From Verrucomicrobiales bacterium (GTDB taxonomy: Bacteria > Verrucomicrobiota > Verrucomicrobiia > Verrucomicrobiales > DEV007): DNA of 64,000 bases. The DNA lies in the NCBI GenBank assembly GCA_012960505.1, contig DUBC01000016.1:248001-312000 (forward strand), read 5' to 3'. The notes below the pieces were generated by a model. The model did no database searches. It was given only the letters and a program-made list of their open reading frames with translations, and was not told where the DNA came from. Made by a program: the position numbers and the translations under genes. This document shows positions 49,866 to 59,881 of the stretch, piece after piece; within the stretch, counting starts at the first letter, position 1; each line of letters begins with the position of its first letter.

Positions 49866-49897
49866 CGGGCCGACATCTTTTCTTAGATGTCGGCCCG
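49866..49897 (+). terminator. Strong hairpin between the secreted protein and pseudopilin genes
   Basis: CGGGCCGACATCT (49866-49878) pairs with AGATGTCGGCCCG (49885-49897), a perfect 13-bp stem with a 6-base loop. It is followed by GTTTGATTTT, a weak U tract. The end of the stem lies nine bases before the pseudopilin start, so it may block the start region as well as terminate. Confidence 0.75.
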
Positions 49898-49906
49898 TTT
49901 GATTTT

Positions 49907-50428
49907 ATGAGGAAAGCTAAAAAAAGTTTAATTGAAGGGTTCACTATCATTGAGCTTTTAATATCTGTATCAATCATTGCTGTACTTGCATCAATGGTTT
50001 TGGCCCTTAGTGACATGATCCGGAGAAAAGCTGAACAAGCTGCCTGCGTCGCTAATATGAGAAGCTTATTCACGGCTCTTAGTGCATACAATAATGATAA
50101 TGGCCATTTTCCTCAGGCGCCAAACAGTAAAGATGAGGAAAGCATTTGGGATTTTTGGTTCACTACCTTTGAGGATGAATATGATATACCCAGAAAGACA
50201 TGGATTTGTCCTACATACCGTAGACTAAATAAGACAAAAGATGAAGAAGACCTCAAAGGAACTTATGTTCCTACACGATTCAGTGCTAGCAGTGCATTAG
50301 CGGCCTATAGATGGGGCAACCAACCCTGGTTAGTGGAAATTGGTGATCATCATGGAAAAGGAATGCTAGTTCTTTTCCCCGACGGTTCGGTGAGGCCATT
50401 TTCCGTAGGTTTCTTTGAAAAAGAATGA
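49907..50428 (+). CDS. Type IV pilin / type II secretion pseudopilin-like protein
   Basis: The prepilin signature is GFTIIELLISVSIIAVLASM (about residues 11-30): a short basic leader, the cleavage glycine, phenylalanine at +1 and glutamate at +5, followed by a hydrophobic helix. The remainder holds a helical neck (AACVANMRSLFTALSAYN) and a C-terminal globular part ending with FPDGSVRPFSVGFF, typical of the prepilin-like proteins expanded in Planctomycetota and Verrucomicrobiota. No other pilus gene is adjacent. The start directly follows a hairpin and has no clear ribosome binding site. Confidence 0.8.
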   Translation: MRKAKKSLIEGFTIIELLISVSIIAVLASMVLALSDMIRRKAEQAACVANMRSLFTALSAYNNDNGHFPQAPNSKDEESIWDFWFTTFEDEYDIPRKTWICPTYRRLNKTKDEEDLKGTYVPTRFSASSALAAYRWGNQPWLVEIGDHHGKGMLVLFPDGSVRPFSVGFFEKE

Positions 50429-50541
50429 CGCTTTTGAAATTCTAAGGACTTATAATTAAAGTTCTTGGTTCTCAGGATTATTCTTTGATCTGATTTGATT
50501 ATAGCGCAGATCGAAGCGCTTATTATCCTATAATGAGTGGA

Positions 50542-53500
50542 TTAGCCTATATGAAATTCTTGAAGTGTTTTTACTTTTAAATCCATAGTTTTCAGAGATC
50601 GAATAGCCATACTGCTTGCCTTTGCTGCACTTAGACTTGTCATGACCGGTATTCCATTGGCAATAGCAGAACTACGAATGGTGACTTCATCTGCTCGAGG
50701 GTTGCGATCTCCGCTTGTTGTATTGATTACAAAGTCAATTTCCCCATTCTTAATCATATCTAATACATTGGGGCGACGCTGTTCGGCCAGTTTGAATAAT
50801 TTAGTGACGGGAATCCCCTCATCCTTAATGGCCTTGGCTGTTCCTTCAGTTGAAAATAATTTGAATCCCAATTCGTGATAGTCCTTAATTATTTCTTTTG
50901 CCTTATCTTTGTCGCGATCCTTAAGGCTGATAAAAATATTGCCTCCAAGAGGGAGTGGACAAGAAGCAGCCATTTGTGATTTAGCATAGGCCATTCCTAG
51001 GTCAGAATCTATGCCCATGACTTCTCCGGTAGCTTTCATTTCTGGGCCCAGAACAATGTCAGTTCCGGGGAATTTAACAAATGGAAAGACAGCTTCCTTC
51101 ACAGCGTGGTGATCCGGAGTAATTTCTTTCGTAAATCCTAGATCGGTCAGTTTTTCTCCTACCATAACTTTGGCTGCAAGTTTAGCCAGTGGAACACCAA
51201 TTGTCTTTGATGCAAAAGGTACGGTTCTGGAGGCTCGTGGATTCACCTCTATGACAAACAGTTCTTCATTTTTGACGGCGAATTGTATGTTCATTAATCC
51301 TTTCACTTGTAATTTTTTAGCAAGTGCTTTTGATGCTGTGCTAATTTCTTCTTTGATCTTATCGCTGATAGAAAAAGGAGGAATAACACATGCACTGTCT
51401 CCGGAATGAATGCCTGCCTGTTCAATGTGTTCCATGATTGCTCCCACGACTGAGATTTCTCCATCAGAAATAACATCCACGTCAATTTCCGTCGCATCTT
51501 CAAGGAATCGGTCAACAAGTATAGGCCTTTCGGGACTCGCCTCCACAGCTGAGCGCATATATGAGCTTAATTCTTGATCGTTATAAACGATGACCATAGC
51601 GCGTCCTCCAAGAACAAAACTGGGTCGGACAAGAACTGGATAACCAATTTTTTGAGCTATTTCTATGGCTTCTTCTTCTGAAGTTGCGGTGCCTGCATCT
51701 GCTTGTTTGAGACCGAGCTCATCGAGTAAAGCTGAGAAGTATTTCCTATCTTCTGCCAGTTCTATGTTCTTTGGCGATGTTCCGATCACTGCAACGCCAT
51801 TTGATTCTAGATCTGCAGCCAGATTCAGTGGCGTTTGCCCTCCAAATTGGACGATTGTTCCCCAAGGTTTTTCTGCTTCAAAAATATTAAGGACATCTTC
51901 GAAAGTGAGAGGTTCAAAATAAAGTTTATCGCTTGTATCGTAATCGGTTGAAACTGTTTCAGGGTTTGAGTTTACCATGATTGTTTCGAATCCAAGTTCC
52001 TTGAGAGCAAATGCTGCATGTACACAACAATAATCAAACTCTATGCCTTGACCGATTCGATTTGGGCCGCCGCCAAGAATCATTACCTGTTTCTTATTCG
52101 TCTCACGGGTTTCATTTTCGTCTCCGTAAGTTGAGTAATAGTAAGGCGTGAATGCTTCGAACTCCGCGGCGCAAGTGTCAACGAGTCGATAAGTTGGTAT
52201 AACGCCTTCATTTTTCCTTTTTTCTCGAATTTGCAATTCTGTTTCGCCTTTTAGGTGAGCAATTTGGCGATCAGAGAAACCTAATTTCTTTGCTTTCCTA
52301 ATTGTTAGATCATTCTCATTCGAGGCAATTTTTTCTTCTGCTTCGCAGATTTGTTGAAGTTGCCTAAGGAACCATGGATCTATGCCTGTCATTCCAAACA
52401 ATTCATCGACTGTCATTCCATTCTTAAATGCTTCACGAAGATAAAAAATCCGTTCTGCATTTGGTACGGCAATTTTTGACAGTAATTCTTCTGCATTTGA
52501 TTTAGGAATGTCCTTACCGTCAGCGCCTAAACCGAACCGCCCTGTTTCCAGTGAACGCAGGGCTTTTTGCATCGCTTCTTTAAAGGTTCTACCAATCGAC
52601 ATCGCTTCGCCCACGCTTTTCATTTGGGTAGTTAACGTGGGATCTGCACTTGGGAATTTTTCGAAGGTAAATCTAGGTGTTTTAACGACGCAATAATCGA
52701 TAGTTGGTTCGAAACACGCTGGAGTTTCTCGAGTTATATCGTTTGGTAGTTCATCTAAAGTGTAACCAACAGCAAGTTTAGCTGCGATTTTGGCTATTGG
52801 AAATCCGGTTGCTTTAGATGCCAGAGCTGAGGATCTTGATACTCTTGGATTCATCTCTATAACGATCATGCGTCCGGTTTTAGGACACATGGAAAACTGA
52901 ATGTTAGAACCGCCTGTTTCTACACCTATTTCACGAATCACCGCAAATGATGCATCGCGCATAATTTGATATTCTTTGTCTGTGAGTGTTTGAGCAGGGG
53001 CAACAGTAATTGAGTCGCCAGTATGAACTCCCATTGGGTCAAGGTTTTCGATCGAGCAAATAACTACGCAGTTATCTTTGCGGTCTCGCATGACTTCCAT
53101 TTCGAATTCTTTCCAACCAAGAAGAGATTCTTCAACCAATACCTCTGTGACTGGAGACATATCTAAGCCTCGATTTACAATTGTTTCAAATTCTTCGCTA
53201 TTATAAGCGATGCCTCCACCGCTTCCCCCGAGTGTATAGGCTGGACGAATTATCAAAGGAAAACGCTTTCCTGTTTTCTCTGCGATTTCTTCTTCGATTG
53301 TTAATGCATCGCTCATACTACGGGCAACTCCTGATTGAGGAAGATCCATGCCAATTTTTATCATCGCTTCCTTGAAAGCTAAACGATCCTCGCCTTTTTC
53401 TATTGCTTCGGCATTTGCTCCTATGAGTTTGACATTATATTTATCAAGGACCCCCTTTCTAACTAGGTCCATTGCCGTGTTCAGCCCGGTCTGACCTCCG

Positions 53501-53769
53501 AGCGTGGGAAGTAATGCGTCAGGATTTTCTCGTTCTATTATTTTCTCTACAATTTCAGGAGTGACAGGTTCGATATAAGTCCGGTCCGCGAATTCCGGAT
53601 CAGTCATGATTGTGGCCGGGTTTGAATTAACCAGAACCACTTTATATCCTTCTTCCTTCAGAGCCTTACATGCTTGGACCCCGGAATAATCAAACTCACA
53701 TCCCTGACCTATTACAATTGGTCCTGATCCGATCAGTAATATTTTTTTTATACTGGTGTCTTTTGGCAT
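50542..53769 (-). CDS. carB: Carbamoyl-phosphate synthase, large subunit
   Basis: This enzyme makes carbamoyl phosphate from bicarbonate, ammonia (from glutamine via CarA) and two ATP for pyrimidine and arginine synthesis. Two ATP-grasp halves are visible, each starting with a G-[SG]-G-P-x-x-I-G-Q-G motif ([10 protein letters not shown] near residue 13 and [10 protein letters not shown] near residue 567). The C-terminal methylglyoxal-synthase-like regulatory domain holds [10 protein letters not shown]. At 1075 residues it is full length. No carA is next to it. It ends the minus-strand run LysR-HAD-carB. Confidence 0.97.
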   Translation of the reverse strand: MPKDTSIKKILLIGSGPIVIGQGCEFDYSGVQACKALKEEGYKVVLVNSNPATIMTDPEFADRTYIEPVTPEIVEKIIERENPDALLPTLGGQTGLNTAMDLVRKGVLDKYNVKLIGANAEAIEKGEDRLAFKEAMIKIGMDLPQSGVARSMSDALTIEEEIAEKTGKRFPLIIRPAYTLGGSGGGIAYNSEEFETIVNRGLDMSPVTEVLVEESLLGWKEFEMEVMRDRKDNCVVICSIENLDPMGVHTGDSITVAPAQTLTDKEYQIMRDASFAVIREIGVETGGSNIQFSMCPKTGRMIVIEMNPRVSRSSALASKATGFPIAKIAAKLAVGYTLDELPNDITRETPACFEPTIDYCVVKTPRFTFEKFPSADPTLTTQMKSVGEAMSIGRTFKEAMQKALRSLETGRFGLGADGKDIPKSNAEELLSKIAVPNAERIFYLREAFKNGMTVDELFGMTGIDPWFLRQLQQICEAEEKIASNENDLTIRKAKKLGFSDRQIAHLKGETELQIREKRKNEGVIPTYRLVDTCAAEFEAFTPYYYSTYGDENETRETNKKQVMILGGGPNRIGQGIEFDYCCVHAAFALKELGFETIMVNSNPETVSTDYDTSDKLYFEPLTFEDVLNIFEAEKPWGTIVQFGGQTPLNLAADLESNGVAVIGTSPKNIELAEDRKYFSALLDELGLKQADAGTATSEEEAIEIAQKIGYPVLVRPSFVLGGRAMVIVYNDQELSSYMRSAVEASPERPILVDRFLEDATEIDVDVISDGEISVVGAIMEHIEQAGIHSGDSACVIPPFSISDKIKEEISTASKALAKKLQVKGLMNIQFAVKNEELFVIEVNPRASRTVPFASKTIGVPLAKLAAKVMVGEKLTDLGFTKEITPDHHAVKEAVFPFVKFPGTDIVLGPEMKATGEVMGIDSDLGMAYAKSQMAASCPLPLGGNIFISLKDRDKDKAKEIIKDYHELGFKLFSTEGTAKAIKDEGIPVTKLFKLAEQRRPNVLDMIKNGEIDFVINTTSGDRNPRADEVTIRSSAIANGIPVMTSLSAAKASSMAIRSLKTMDLKVKTLQEFHIG

Positions 53770-53876
53770 TTTAGTGCGTCTTTTATTGCTATTGTCGGGT
53801 TATCTTGTAAAGGCAGGAATATATTAGATTAAAAAAGTTAATGAATTATGCAGAAATTGGGCTGATTTACATCCTA

Positions 53877-54521
53877 TTAAAAGAGTTTTTTGAGGCGTTT
53901 ATCAGTGAAGCTTTCCGCAACCATGATCGCTCCAGAGAAATTCCCTCCAGCTGTTATAGGATTAGTAATGATAGCGCAAGGAATTCCGGCTGCAGTGGCC
54001 GCCTTTAAACCATTTTCAGAATCTTCTAAAATTAAGGCTTCACTGGGAGCAATTCCCAACGAATCAGCTGCTGTCAGGAATAATTCAGGATCCGGCTTAA
54101 TTTTTTGGACGTCATCACGATTTACAAATGCACTGAAATGTCCCCCCAATCCCAGCTTTTTAATCCATCCTAATACCCAGTTTCGGGACGAACTAGAAGC
54201 GATCGCAAGTTCGAGGCCTTTTGCTTTAGCGTCCTCTATAAAATATCGGATTCCGGTACGTTCTTTCTTTTGCTCTAAACGGTGTCTAATTAGCTCTTCG
54301 CGTTCGGCATCAATAACTGCCCAGTTAAATTTTTTACCTGTTCTTTTCTCTAATTCCATTCCTGGATGGAATTGCTCAAAGTCACTCCCAACACAATTCT
54401 TATAAGTATTGAGTTCGAGTATTTGATCATTCTGTTCATAAATTTCTGCCCAGCTTTCATAAATTACGGTTTCTGTATCAACTATTAGGCCATCGAAATC
54501 GAAGATAAGAGCTTTTGGCAT
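53877..54521 (-). CDS. HAD-superfamily hydrolase (beta-phosphoglucomutase-like)
   Basis: The catalytic motif FDFDGLIVDTE near residue 7 gives the nucleophilic aspartate and the acid two residues later. A helical cap domain follows, then ASSSSRNWV for motif II and KPDPELF and EDSENGL for motifs III and IV. The class matches the small phosphatases and phosphoglucomutases of the GPH/CbbY group. The substrate is not readable. It follows the LysR gene by ten bases on the minus strand. Confidence 0.88.
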   Translation of the reverse strand: MPKALIFDFDGLIVDTETVIYESWAEIYEQNDQILELNTYKNCVGSDFEQFHPGMELEKRTGKKFNWAVIDAEREELIRHRLEQKKERTGIRYFIEDAKAKGLELAIASSSSRNWVLGWIKKLGLGGHFSAFVNRDDVQKIKPDPELFLTAADSLGIAPSEALILEDSENGLKAATAAGIPCAIITNPITAGGNFSGAIMVAESFTDKRLKKLF

Positions 54522-54531
54522 AGACGAGATA

Positions 54532-55422
54532 TTAGATTATTTTTTTAGCATAAGCAGCTGCAGCTAATGCAAATTTTTCGGCAATGGGCTTTAGCTTTCC
54601 TTGAAATAGCATTCCTATCTTTAAGGGAGGAAATCCTCTAAGGTTGATTTTTCGCAGACCTTTAGGGAGGCTCATTCCTGGAACGTCTAGAGTTAGGCCT
54701 GTCCCATATCCTCGGCTTACATAATTTGATATTAGGTCCAGAGAAGTAACTTCGACGATAGGGTTCCAGACCAGTTCACGCTTATCTAATTCTTTTTGAA
54801 AAAGTGTGTTAATTGAATGTTCGGATGAAAGAGAAATCATAGGCTCTGTTATTTTACCATCAGACACTTTGCTGATGGATGAGAAACTATTGATATTGCT
54901 TTTATCAGGAACAATTAGAATGAGAGGGATTCTGAGTAATTCAAGAGCTTTGACGGAACTTGGTACTGAAGAGTGGAGAGAAGTGATGGCGATATCAATA
55001 TCTTGATTTGCTAATAAGGTTTCTGCAGTAGAGGAAGCACCCAGTTCAGTCATAGTTAACCTTAGATTGGGACAATCTTTTTTTATTTGATCTAGGAGTG
55101 TAGGCAAATGATTTGCAAGAACTGTTCTTTCAGCAGCGAGCCGGAGATGGGAACTTTCTTCTCCACGTAATTGCTCTGCGATGAGGGGTAATTTAGAAAA
55201 GAAAGGCGCAAGGAAATTATATAATTCACTGCCCGCTGGTGTAAGGGCAAATGGGCGACGATTGAAAAGTTTTACACCTAGTTCACGCTCCAATTGTAAC
55301 ATTTGTCCAGAGACAGCAGGTTGCTGGATGCCGTAGGGCATTTTTCTTACTGCTGGTGTGATGCCTCTATACTTCGCAACGTAGTAAAAAAGTTCTATAT
55401 GGTGGAGATTAAGTGGGAGCAT
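54532..55422 (-). CDS. LysR-family transcriptional regulator
   Basis: The N-terminal winged helix-turn-helix lies in residues about 6-65, with HIELFYYVAKYRGITPAVRKM, QPAVSGQMLQLERELGVKLFNRRP and the following wing. The substrate-binding domain from about residue 90 has the SLDLISNYVSRGYGTGL segment typical of the family. The length of 296 residues is normal. LysR proteins often control a divergent gene; here the divergent neighbour is rplU across a 320-base gap, which is unlikely to be a target, so the HAD gene or a distant locus is more probable. Confidence 0.88.
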   Translation of the reverse strand: MLPLNLHHIELFYYVAKYRGITPAVRKMPYGIQQPAVSGQMLQLERELGVKLFNRRPFALTPAGSELYNFLAPFFSKLPLIAEQLRGEESSHLRLAAERTVLANHLPTLLDQIKKDCPNLRLTMTELGASSTAETLLANQDIDIAITSLHSSVPSSVKALELLRIPLILIVPDKSNINSFSSISKVSDGKITEPMISLSSEHSINTLFQKELDKRELVWNPIVEVTSLDLISNYVSRGYGTGLTLDVPGMSLPKGLRKINLRGFPPLKIGMLFQGKLKPIAEKFALAAAAYAKKII

Positions 55423-55742
55423 GGCTTGTTAGATGAACATTGATATGATTGATCTTAACAGTCTTTTAATTGATTCAATTTTAATATAAAGAGTTAAATT
55501 AAAGGCCTGAACTTGATTTTATTTAAGAATACTTAATAAAACCTAATGCCTTGAATTTGATAATTAGCGGAAATATCATCAAAAACTCCTCTAATTAACA
55601 TCAGAATATCTTTTTGAGTTTTCTCATATATCTAAAGAAATAAGTTAAAAGGGCTTGATTCATTGGCGCTTATGTGGAATTTTCTCGCCCTTCATTTTGA
55701 GTAGGTGACACCCGTTACTTCCTCTTAAAGCATGTAAAAATC
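55423..55742. other. Intergenic region between the LysR gene and rplU
   Basis: This 320-base AT-rich gap holds both divergent promoters. A TTGATT at 55655-55660 is the best -35 candidate for rplU, but no -10 with good spacing was found, so it is not called. No RNA gene or repeat was seen. Confidence 0.5.
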
Positions 55743-56057
55743 ATGGCATACGCAATTATTAAAACTGGTGGTAAACAGTATAAGGTTTCTCAAGGAGACA
55801 ATATAGATGTTGAGAAGCTTGATTTGGAAGTAGGAGATTCTACTACTTTAGAAAATGTATTGCTATATTCAGATGGAGAAGATGTGAAAGTAGGTAGTCC
55901 ACTTCTAGATGGCGCCAGTGTAACAGCGGAAGTAGTTGATCAGTTTCGAGCAAAAAAGGTTACAGCTTTTAAGTTTAAGCGTCGCAAAGGTTATCATAAA
56001 ACGAAGGGTCATAGGCAGCCTTTGACACGTCTGGCAATTAAAAGCATAAGTGCTTAA
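55743..56057 (+). CDS. rplU: 50S ribosomal protein L21
   Basis: The sequence begins MAYAIIKTGGKQYKVSQGD, the classical L21 start, and the C-terminal FKRRKGYHKTKGHRQPLTRLAIKSI is diagnostic. Length is 104 residues. It is the first gene of the rplU-rpmA pair, separated from rpmA by 50 bases. The usual third gene obg is absent here. Confidence 0.96.
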   Translation: MAYAIIKTGGKQYKVSQGDNIDVEKLDLEVGDSTTLENVLLYSDGEDVKVGSPLLDGASVTAEVVDQFRAKKVTAFKFKRRKGYHKTKGHRQPLTRLAIKSISA

Positions 56058-56107
56058 AATTTCAATCCGATAGAACGGTCAATTACAATTTCATTTAATT
56101 TAAAATC

Positions 56108-56365
56108 ATGGCACATAAGAAAGGTCAAGGAAGTGTTAAGAACGGTCGCGACAGTAATTCTAAGCGTCGGGGAGTGAAAAAGTTTGGAGGAGAGTATGTC
56201 ATTCCTGGTAACATTATCCTTCGACAGTGTGGCACTAAATGGAGGCCTGGTAATAATGTTGGATTAGGGAAAGATTATACCATCTTTTCTTTAGTTGAAG
56301 GTAATGTGAGATTTGATCAGGGCGGAAGAAGGGTCAACGTTGATCCTGTAGCTGTAGAGGCATAA
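56108..56365 (+). CDS. rpmA: 50S ribosomal protein L27
   Basis: The sequence starts [28 protein letters not shown], which matches L27 at the N-terminus including the G-R-D-S-x-x-K-R-x-G-V-K motif. It starts directly at this conserved part, with no extra propeptide. Length is 85 residues. Ribosome structure places it at the peptidyl-transferase centre. Confidence 0.97.
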   Translation: MAHKKGQGSVKNGRDSNSKRRGVKKFGGEYVIPGNIILRQCGTKWRPGNNVGLGKDYTIFSLVEGNVRFDQGGRRVNVDPVAVEA

Positions 56366-56398
56366 TTTTCTATCTAAGTAGCTAATCATTTTCTAGAT

Positions 56399-56875
56399 TT
56401 GCAATTAGATTCTTCTTCAGAACCATTATTAAATGTGGTTCTAGTAGAACCTGAAATACCTCCCAATACTGGTAACGTTGGTCGTTTATGTATGGCAACT
56501 TCTGTTCGTTTGCATTTAGTTGAACCTTTCGGGTTTAATTTAGATGACAAGCAATTGCGTCGGGCAGGAATGGATTACTGGAATCAATTGGATGTTAAAG
56601 TTTGGCCATCATTTGAAGTCTTGAGATCAGAGGTAGGGGATGAGTCACAGTTTTGGTTTTTTACTACTAAAGCAGATAGTTCCTTTTGGGATGTTAAATT
56701 TAGCCCTAAAGATTATCTCGTTTTTGGGCGTGAGACGAAAGGATTGCCAGAAACTTTGCTGGAGAAAAACGAATCAAATTGCTTAAGAATACCGATGACC
56801 AAGGGGGCAAGGAGTTTAAATTTGGCAACTGCGGTTGGAATTGGGGTGTACGCCGCTCTTCGTTCTCTTGTATAA
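56399..56875 (+). CDS. trmL: tRNA (cytidine/uridine-34 2'-O)-methyltransferase
   Basis: A SPOUT-class knotted methyltransferase that modifies the wobble position of tRNA-Leu. The N-terminal VVLVEPEIPPNTGNVGRLC, the LRRAGMDYW region and the C-terminal knot FGRETKGLP with IPMTKGARSLNLATAVGI are all present. The length of 158 residues is typical. No ATG exists near the expected N-terminus; a TTG at 56399 is the most upstream plausible start, without a clear ribosome binding site. It follows rpmA by 33 bases. Confidence 0.9.
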   Translation: MQLDSSSEPLLNVVLVEPEIPPNTGNVGRLCMATSVRLHLVEPFGFNLDDKQLRRAGMDYWNQLDVKVWPSFEVLRSEVGDESQFWFFTTKADSSFWDVKFSPKDYLVFGRETKGLPETLLEKNESNCLRIPMTKGARSLNLATAVGIGVYAALRSLV

Positions 56876-57097
56876 TTTCTATTATTATAATGTGTTAATT
56901 AATAACCTTTCATGTTCTTCATAAATGCTTGTACTGCAAAAGAAAGAGAGGAATAATTGCCACGCTTTAAAAATTACATATTATTTAGAGTAGTGAAGTC
57001 GGCCCTTAATGCCGATCGCCCTACAAAAAGTTTTCTTTAAGTAGATACAAAAAGAGAGCTTAGCCCCACTAACAACAATATACCCCACACTGGCACT

Positions 57098-57526
57098 ATG
57101 CCGGAAATTAAACCTAACTACGGAATAAGTCGGATTGATCAGCCTGAAAAAAAGAACCACGGGTTCTATGTAAGGATCACAAATAAGGGAAAGACTTCTC
57201 AGAAGTTTTTCCCTGATAAATCATGTGGAGGTAAGCCAAAGGCTCAAAAAATGGCCAAATCTTACCGAAACAAGATCTTTAATAAACTCCCAAGGGCTCG
57301 TCAAGTAGCAGCGGCTTCTCGCCGCAAGAAAATCAAACAAAGTGGTGTCACTGGAGTGACTCATGTAGTCTCTAAGAGCGCTGTTGGAAAATCATATGCT
57401 TACTGGCAAGCGGCTTGGACCGAAGACACTACGCGTAAAACTGCCAAATTCTCAGTTGCCAAAAATGGAGACAAAAAGGCTCTTGGTCTGGCAATTAAGG
57501 CGAAGCGTAAGCCAGGTAGGAAGTAA
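57098..57526 (+). CDS. Stand-alone AP2-like DNA-binding protein
   Basis: A small, very basic protein of 142 residues. The C-terminal half holds SGVTGVTHVVSK, then YAYWQAAWT, and then AKFSVAKNGDKKALGLAIKAK. Together these match the AP2/ERF-like pattern G-V-x-G-V ... W-x-A-x-W ... F-S-V-x-K-x-G-x-x-x-A-x-x-L-A. The N-terminal half has a weaker version (GISRI, FYVRIT, QKFFPDKSCGG, AQKMAKSYR), suggesting a tandem domain. It has no nuclease domain, signal peptide or membrane segment. It may be a nucleoid-associated or regulatory DNA-binding protein; the role is unknown. Confidence 0.65.
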   Translation: MPEIKPNYGISRIDQPEKKNHGFYVRITNKGKTSQKFFPDKSCGGKPKAQKMAKSYRNKIFNKLPRARQVAAASRRKKIKQSGVTGVTHVVSKSAVGKSYAYWQAAWTEDTTRKTAKFSVAKNGDKKALGLAIKAKRKPGRK

Positions 57527-57571
57527 CAGACCTTCCTTGACCATTCACTTTGCCCGAGTTTCAGTGCAAGG

Positions 57572-58285
57572 GTGGAATTAATAGATTCAGGGCATTCTGC
57601 TAAGGAACCAAGCACTGTGCTCCGTGCCGTTTCGCTGGTTCGTAGTTTCCGCATGGGTTCTTCAGACATTGACGTGTTAAGGGGAATGAGTTTGGAAATT
57701 AGCCGCTCAGAGCGATTGTTTCTCTGTGGAGCTTCAGGTGCGGGAAAGAGTACATTGCTTTATACTTTGGCTGGTCTAGAGAGGCCTGATTCAGGATCGG
57801 TGGAGATTAACGGGCGATCACTCTATTCTCTTTCTGCTAAACAACAGACAAAATTTCGTAATGAAAAGATAGGTTACGTTTTCCAGAATTATTTTCTACT
57901 TCCTGATTTAACTGCTCTTGAGAATGTGTGTTTACCAGCGTTGATAAGGGGATCTGGAAAATTTTCGGTTGATAACTTAATAGCAGTAGATCTTTTGGAG
58001 CAGGTTGGGCTTAGTGATCGTTTAAATCATCGTCCGTCCGAACTTTCAGGTGGTGAACAGCAAAGAGTTGCCATTGCTCGTTCTCTTATTAATGACCCGC
58101 AAATATTATTTGCGGATGAGCCTACCGGTAACTTGGATTCTTCTACGGGTGGGGAATTAATGGAAACGCTCATGCATTTAGTAACCATAAAGGAGAAAAC
58201 TTTGATTGTTGTAACACATGATTCTAAATTAGCTTCTCTTGGTGATCGACAATTGACGCTCGCTGATGGCCTAATAATAGCTTAG
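57572..58285 (+). CDS. lolD: ABC transporter ATP-binding protein, LolD-like
   Basis: The ATPase has Walker A CGASGAGKST near residue 53, the Q-loop VFQNYFLLPDLTALENV, the signature LSGGEQQRVAIARSL near residue 157 and Walker B ILFADEPTGNLD near residue 178. The P-D-L-T-x-x-E-N-V pattern is typical of the LolD/MacB/FtsE group. LolD with LolCE moves lipoproteins from the inner membrane to LolA. No LolC/E permease is adjacent. The start is GTG (57572), 45 bases after the AP2-like gene. Confidence 0.75.
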   Translation: MELIDSGHSAKEPSTVLRAVSLVRSFRMGSSDIDVLRGMSLEISRSERLFLCGASGAGKSTLLYTLAGLERPDSGSVEINGRSLYSLSAKQQTKFRNEKIGYVFQNYFLLPDLTALENVCLPALIRGSGKFSVDNLIAVDLLEQVGLSDRLNHRPSELSGGEQQRVAIARSLINDPQILFADEPTGNLDSSTGGELMETLMHLVTIKEKTLIVVTHDSKLASLGDRQLTLADGLIIA

Positions 58286-58310
58286 ATTGTAAAATACTTG
58301 GGAAGATTGT

Positions 58311-59180
58311 ATGCAAATTTATATCGACGGAGAATATTTTGATAAGGAAGATGCCAAGATTTCGGTGTTTGATCACGGTCTTCTCTATGGTGATGGAATC
58401 TTTGAAGGGATTCGTTTTTATAATGGTAGAGTTTTCAGGCTTTTAGAGCATATAGATAGATTGTTCGTTTCGGCTAAGGCTATTCTCCTTGATATAGGAA
58501 TGAATCATGATGAACTGAAAGAGGCAGTACTTGAAGCAATACGTAAAAATGAGTTACAAGATGGCTATATCCGACTGTTGGTGACAAGAGGTATAGGAAC
58601 TCTTGGACTGAGTCCGTTCGGGTGCGAGAAAGCGACAGTCATTATTATTGTTGATACAATTTCTTTATATCCTGAAGAAAAATATAAGGAAGGCTTAAAG
58701 CTAATCACATGTTCTACACGACGCACAGCTCCTGCTGCTCTTAGCCCTTGTGTGAAATCATTGAATTATTTGAATAATGTAATGGCTAAAGTTGAAGCGA
58801 TATTTGGAGACGCTGAGGAAGGCTTAATGCTTAATGAGCAAGGGTTCATTGCCGAATGCACTGGCGATAACATTTTTGTTATTAAAGATGGAAAGATAAA
58901 GACTCCGCCAGCATCCTCTGGAGCATTGCCAGGAATTACCAGAGAGGTTATTTTTGAGATAGCTGATGAGTTTGGTATTGAACTGAAGGAGGTTCAGATG
59001 ACTCGTTATGATATTTATGCAGCGGATGAATGTTTTCTAACAGGAACGGCGGCAGAAGTCATTGCCGCAGTGAACTTAGATCGCCGCCCTATCGGGGATG
59101 GTAATCCTGGTCCGGTCACTAGTAGATTCATTGCTCGTTTTCGTGAGCGCGTTTCTCAAGAAGGAACGCAAATTGGATAA
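58311..59180 (+). CDS. ilvE: Branched-chain amino acid aminotransferase
   Basis: A class IV PLP aminotransferase, beginning with MQIYIDGEYFDKEDAKISVFDHGLLYGDGIFEGIR. The PLP lysine is in CVKSLNYLNNVMAK near residue 151, and ECTGDNIFVI and the C-terminal FLTGTAAEVIAAV are diagnostic of the family. It transaminates Val, Leu and Ile with 2-oxoglutarate. The 289-residue length could also fit a D-amino acid aminotransferase or ADC lyase, but the overall pattern suits IlvE. It follows lolD by 25 bases. Confidence 0.88.
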   Translation: MQIYIDGEYFDKEDAKISVFDHGLLYGDGIFEGIRFYNGRVFRLLEHIDRLFVSAKAILLDIGMNHDELKEAVLEAIRKNELQDGYIRLLVTRGIGTLGLSPFGCEKATVIIIVDTISLYPEEKYKEGLKLITCSTRRTAPAALSPCVKSLNYLNNVMAKVEAIFGDAEEGLMLNEQGFIAECTGDNIFVIKDGKIKTPPASSGALPGITREVIFEIADEFGIELKEVQMTRYDIYAADECFLTGTAAEVIAAVNLDRRPIGDGNPGPVTSRFIARFRERVSQEGTQIG

Positions 59181-59334
59181 CGTTTTCTAAATATTACTCT
59201 ATTTTTTATGGGTCTTTCATCAAGGATAGAAGAGTAAATGTTTTTGGGAAATTAGAAAAATTGTACTAAATAAACATCTCAAAAATCTGCATTCTCCCAT
59301 TGAGCGTTCTATATAGACGAGTAGTATTAAATTA

Positions 59335-59847
59335 ATGAATTGTGACGTTTGTCAGGAGAATGATGCGACAGTTTACTTGACGCAGATTGTTAAAGGTAAA
59401 ATGCAAAAAGTGAACCTTTGTGAGGAATGTGCGAAACAGAAAGGAGTGACTGATCCAACTGGTTTTGCTCTTGCTGATGCTTTGTTGGGGATTGATTCTG
59501 ATGAGAAAACGAATGTTTCTGCTGATAGTCTTAAATGTGAATCTTGTGGATTCAGTCATACTGAATTCAAGAAGACAGGAAGATTTGGGTGCAGTGAATG
59601 TTATACAGTTTTTGGGTTTGGCTTAGAGAGTTTGGTTAAAGCAATGCACAAGGGCACACGTCATTTGGGTAAAGTCCCATCAAGGTATCAGGTAACAAAA
59701 AAATATAATGATCAGATAACTGAACTGAAAGATCGGTTAAGGACAGCTATTGAGGGGGAGAATTTTGAAGAGGCGGCCAAGTTGCGCGATGAAATTAAAC
59801 TGGCCGAAGCGGATTACATGGCATCGAATGAAAGTGAATTAAAATGA
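59335..59847 (+). CDS. mcsA: Protein-arginine kinase activator McsA
   Basis: Four CxxC zinc-binding pairs are visible (CDVC, CEEC, CESC and CSEC), followed by a UVR motif near residues 135-168 (IEGENFEEAAKLRDEIK). The arrangement, two zinc ribbons and a C-terminal UVR, is that of McsA, which activates the arginine kinase McsB. It is followed 34 bases later by mcsB and then clpC. Confidence 0.93.
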   Translation: MNCDVCQENDATVYLTQIVKGKMQKVNLCEECAKQKGVTDPTGFALADALLGIDSDEKTNVSADSLKCESCGFSHTEFKKTGRFGCSECYTVFGFGLESLVKAMHKGTRHLGKVPSRYQVTKKYNDQITELKDRLRTAIEGENFEEAAKLRDEIKLAEADYMASNESELK

Positions 59848-59881
59848 CAAATTCCATGCTGTTTCCAAGTTTAATATCAAT

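Noticed and set aside
53890-54405. A 171-codon plus-strand frame opposite the HAD hydrolase gene
   Set aside because: It is a shadow of a well-supported HAD protein; the frame has a serine- and proline-rich composition without family motifs.
57000-57020. TCGGC/GCCGA hairpin upstream of the AP2-like gene as a small RNA or terminator
   Set aside because: The stem is five pairs only and has no T tract; the 222-base gap shows no other structure.
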